Shown here in pieces: positions 12,652 through 14,952 of a DNA stretch of 14,952 nucleotides; position 1 is the stretch's first letter, and each line of letters begins with the position of its first letter. This DNA is from Verrucomicrobiota bacterium (GTDB lineage: Bacteria > Verrucomicrobiota > Verrucomicrobiia > Opitutales > Opitutaceae): positions 1 through 14,952 of the forward strand of contig JAEXPQ010000229.1 in assembly GCA_023446735.1 (NCBI GenBank), read 5' to 3'. The notes beneath the pieces were generated by a model, which worked only from the letters and a program-made list of their open reading frames with translations, made no database searches and was not told where the DNA came from. A program made the position numbers and the translations under genes.

Positions 12652-14811
12652 GTGAACGCCCGTGGAATCGAAAGCCTGCAACGTCTCGTGCTGCCCGATG
12701 GCTGGCAGGCGCAGGGGATCATGGCGCTCAAGGCCGGGCGGGACGTGATCCTCGATGCGCCCACCGGGGCCGGCAAGACGTTCGTCTTCGAGAAGTTCGC
12801 CGAGACCACCGGCTTCGCGAAACCCGCGATCTACACGGTGCCGACCCGTGCTTTGGCCAACGACAAATATGCCGAATGGAAGGCCCGCGGGTGGAAGGTC
12901 GGCATCATCACCGGCGATCTCACGGTCGCGCCGGAATCGCCGGTGGTCGTGGCGACGCTCGAGGCCGTGCAAACCCAGTTGGGCGCGGGCGGGCGCTGGG
13001 AGTTTCTCGCAGTCGACGAGTACCAATGGTTGAGCGATCCCCATCGCGGCAACCATTACGAGGGCGTGCTCGCGGCGTTGCCCAAGAGCGTCCAGTTGCT
13101 GTTGCTCAGCGGCTCGGTGGCCAACCCGAACGACGTCGCCACCTGGCTGCGCCGGCTCGGGCGCACCGTCGAGCTGATCCGCCACCGCGAAAGGCCGGTG
13201 CCGCTGGAAGAGGTGGAGGTCGACGATCTCACGCGCGGCCTGCCGGCGGAGATCCAGAGTTTTTGGACGCGGCGGCTCGCCGGCGCGCTGCGGGAGGGGC
13301 TCGGTCCGGTGCTGGTGTTCGCCCCGCAGCGGCACGAGGCGGAGCGGTTGGCGCGGCAGTTTGCGCGCGAACTGCCGCCGCCCGATCCCCTCACGCTCAC
13401 CCCGGAGCAGGAGCAGGCGCTCGGGCCGCTGTTGACGAAGCTGGTGCGCGTGCGCGTGGCCTACCACCACAGCGGGCTGACCTATGCGCAACGCGCGGGC
13501 GTGATCGAGCCGCTGGCCAAGGCCGGACAGCTGCGCGCGGTCGTGGCCACGCTCGGGCTGAGCGCCGGCATCAACTTCTCGCTGCGCTCGGTGATGGTCA
13601 CCGCCACGCATTACCGGCACGACAACCTCGAGCACGAGATCGAACCGAGCGAGTTGCTGCAGATGATCGGTCGCGCCGGCCGCCGCGGGCTCGACGACAC
13701 CGGCTATGTGCTCACCAGCAAGAACTCGCCGCGCATGAGCCGCGCCCACGCCGAGAAGCTCAAGCGCGCCGCGCCGCTGCCGTGGGCGGTGCTGTTGCGC
13801 GAGTTCCGCGCCGGCCGCGCGGCGGCCGAGATCGCGGCCGCTGCGACCGGTCGTTTCTTCACCGAGGAGCCGGTGGTGTTCGGGGTCGAGGAGACCGCGG
13901 AGTTCCCGGCGGGCACCTTTCCGTGTGGTCAAAGAACGGACACAGGGCGGGCGCGGCTCGTGCGCCGCGAGCGCAACCCCTCGGAGCTGTGTCCGCGCTG
14001 CCGGTGGCGGGAGACCTGCCTCGGGCTGGCGCCCACGGCGACGTTGTTCTGGCAATGGCAACGGCTCGGCGTGCTGGACCGCGAGCTGCGGCTCACGGCG
14101 CGCGGCGAGATCGTGGGGGCGTTCGCCGGCCCGGAGGGCCTGGCGGTCGCGGCCGCGTTGGAGGATTCCCGTTACCCGCTCGACGATCTGGTGTTCGACT
14201 TGGCCAACCTCTTCGCCACGGACCGGTTCTCCGGGACCAACCCGCGCTGGCTGGGCCGGCTGGCCTCGGTGTGCGAGCGCACGTACCGGCGCAGCGAGGC
14301 CGAGGGCTTCCTCGTGCGCGGTGTGCCGCCGAACTACGGCAGCGGCGCGGCCGAGATCGTGCGCGGTCTCGTGGCGCACGGAGCGACGGCCCGCGAGGCG
14401 ATGGCGGAGGCGGAGCAGGCCGGCCGCGGGGACCTCGATCGTTTGCTGATCGAATGGCGCAGTCTGCTCAAGCAGCTCGCGGCGGCGGAGGAGCTCGGGA
14501 ACGCGGATTGCGGAATGCGGAATGCGGATTTTGCGGAGACAGGTGGGGCGTTGGCGGGAGCGGGGCCGGAGTCGGCGGGTTGCGCGGGTGGATCGGTCCG
14601 AAGTGCGGAGCGCGGCTCGCGCAACCCACGGCTCGTGCTCGCGGCCCGTTGGGACGCATTGCGGCGGCGGGCGCGGGAGATGTTGGTGCGTCTGCCGCGG
14701 GCGGTGCTGCCGGAATTGCCTCCCCTCACAGTCGAACAGCGCCGGCCGGTGAGCCACCGGCTGGGTCAGAGCGGATGGCGCTCGTCGACCGCGGGCCCGG
14801 CGGCGGGGTAA
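12652..14811 (+). CDS. Ski2/SUV3-like superfamily 2 helicase with DExQ box and four-cysteine site
   Basis: A 719-residue SF2 helicase from GTG 12652. Motifs: I APTGAGKT (36-43), Ia VPTRALA (63-69), II DEYQ (122-125), III SGS (153-155), IV VLVFAPQR (220-227), YHHSGLTYAQR (271-281), V VATLGLSAGINF (298-309), VI QMIGRAGRRG (337-346). The YHHSGL and motif V/VI forms match Ski2-type RNA/DNA helicases, while a DExQ box recalls SUV3. After the helicase core comes C425-X21-C447-X2-C450-X5-C456 (ending LCPRCRWRETC), a likely zinc or Fe-S site, and then a helical C-terminal part. A heptad-repeat array and a low-complexity stretch interrupt it at about 616-656. GTG is chosen because helicase sequence starts there and a TTTCCCTCCCGC tract precedes it. 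The alternative ATG 12583 adds 23 residues. Neither has a Shine-Dalgarno. It probably acts alone in RNA or DNA metabolism. Confidence 0.85.
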   Translation: MNARGIESLQRLVLPDGWQAQGIMALKAGRDVILDAPTGAGKTFVFEKFAETTGFAKPAIYTVPTRALANDKYAEWKARGWKVGIITGDLTVAPESPVVVATLEAVQTQLGAGGRWEFLAVDEYQWLSDPHRGNHYEGVLAALPKSVQLLLLSGSVANPNDVATWLRRLGRTVELIRHRERPVPLEEVEVDDLTRGLPAEIQSFWTRRLAGALREGLGPVLVFAPQRHEAERLARQFARELPPPDPLTLTPEQEQALGPLLTKLVRVRVAYHHSGLTYAQRAGVIEPLAKAGQLRAVVATLGLSAGINFSLRSVMVTATHYRHDNLEHEIEPSELLQMIGRAGRRGLDDTGYVLTSKNSPRMSRAHAEKLKRAAPLPWAVLLREFRAGRAAAEIAAAATGRFFTEEPVVFGVEETAEFPAGTFPCGQRTDTGRARLVRRERNPSELCPRCRWRETCLGLAPTATLFWQWQRLGVLDRELRLTARGEIVGAFAGPEGLAVAAALEDSRYPLDDLVFDLANLFATDRFSGTNPRWLGRLASVCERTYRRSEAEGFLVRGVPPNYGSGAAEIVRGLVAHGATAREAMAEAEQAGRGDLDRLLIEWRSLLKQLAAAEELGNADCGMRNADFAETGGALAGAGPESAGCAGGSVRSAERGSRNPRLVLAARWDALRRRAREMLVRLPRAVLPELPPLTVEQRRPVSHRLGQSGWRSSTAGPAAG
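14504..14531 (+). repeat. Four-copy heptanucleotide repeat CGGAWTK, copy 2, inside the helicase gene
   Basis: Units CGGATTG (14504-14510), CGGAATG (14511-14517), CGGAATG (14518-14524) and CGGATTT (14525-14531). Translated in frame it gives NADCGMRNADF within the helicase C-terminal region. The array has no stop codon in any of the six frames, so it can sit within coding sequence. Its total length (28 nt) is not a multiple of three, so the flanks must have compensated. Confidence 0.85.
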
Positions 14812-14826
14812 CCGAGAGTGGAGACG

Positions 14827-14844
14827 GGGTCCGTGGAGGGACCC
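14827..14844 (+). terminator. Hairpin downstream of the helicase gene, possible terminator
   Basis: GGGTCC (14827-14832) and GGACCC (14839-14844) form a perfect 6-bp stem with a 6-nt loop, 15 bp after the helicase stop codon. No T run follows. The remaining bases to the window end (14845-14952) show no gene or RNA that I can recognise. Confidence 0.35.
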
Positions 14845-14952
14845 GCGCGGTGTGGTCTGGGGGACCTGTCCCGTTGCGAGCCGACGCTGTCGTGCGGGTC
14901 ACTGGCAACAGGGGCGGCGGAATTCCAGACGCAAAAGTGGCCCGTCCGGGTC

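Noticed and set aside
4157..14531. The two heptad arrays as ends of a composite mobile element or a CRISPR array
   Set aside because: They are short, in the same orientation, contain no spacers, and bracket ordinary unrelated genes without transposase or integrase.
12256..14757. An 833-codon open frame on the minus strand opposite the Ski2-like helicase
   Set aside because: It is the mirror frame of a gene with complete helicase motifs. Its composition (RRR, HRR, low complexity) shows no domain, and it overlaps the methyltransferase start.

Overview
The window is about 15 kb of very GC-rich bacterial chromosome carrying ten protein genes. I see no tRNA, rRNA, insertion sequence, phage gene or CRISPR array. 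The most likely source is a Verrucomicrobiota member of the Opitutaceae type. The reasons are the high GC, the scarcity of Shine-Dalgarno sites, the PadR plus 'orphan permease' pair, and a heptanucleotide repeat of a kind I associate with such genomes. Acidobacteriota is the main alternative. This placement is inference; no taxonomic marker gene is present.

Layout, left to right: (1) a DEAD-box RNA helicase cut off by the left edge, with an Arg/Gly-rich N-terminal region and a strong Rho-independent terminator; (2) a small exported Spy/CpxP-like LTxxQ protein on the minus strand; (3) a divergent family-4 glycosidase resembling MelA alpha-galactosidase; (4) a PadR repressor and an ADOP/MacB-type permease, behind a promoter carrying three CTAG boxes; (5) a methyl-accepting chemotaxis protein with a candidate sigma-28 promoter; (6) a MarR regulator whose probable operator overlaps the chemoreceptor stop codon; (7) on the minus strand, an exported alpha/beta-hydrolase-like protein that appears to lack its catalytic nucleophile; (8) a small unrecognised protein beyond a 454-bp intergenic region; (9) on the minus strand, a cyclopropane-fatty-acid-synthase-like methyltransferase; (10) divergent from it, a Ski2/SUV3-like DExQ helicase with a four-cysteine cluster.

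The genes do not form one pathway. The only clear functional unit is the PadR-permease pair. The other genes look like independent transcription units, judging from the strand changes and the hairpins or operators between them.

The less ordinary signals are these. A four-copy 7-nt repeat (CGGAWTK) supplies the permease start codon and recurs inside the second helicase gene. The Ski2-like helicase combines a DEYQ box, an SGS motif III and a C-X21-C-X2-C-X5-C site. The hydrolase looks like a pseudoenzyme. Regulatory palindromes or promoter matches lie next to the PadR, chemoreceptor and MarR genes. I did not find convincing evidence for a wholly new multi-gene system.
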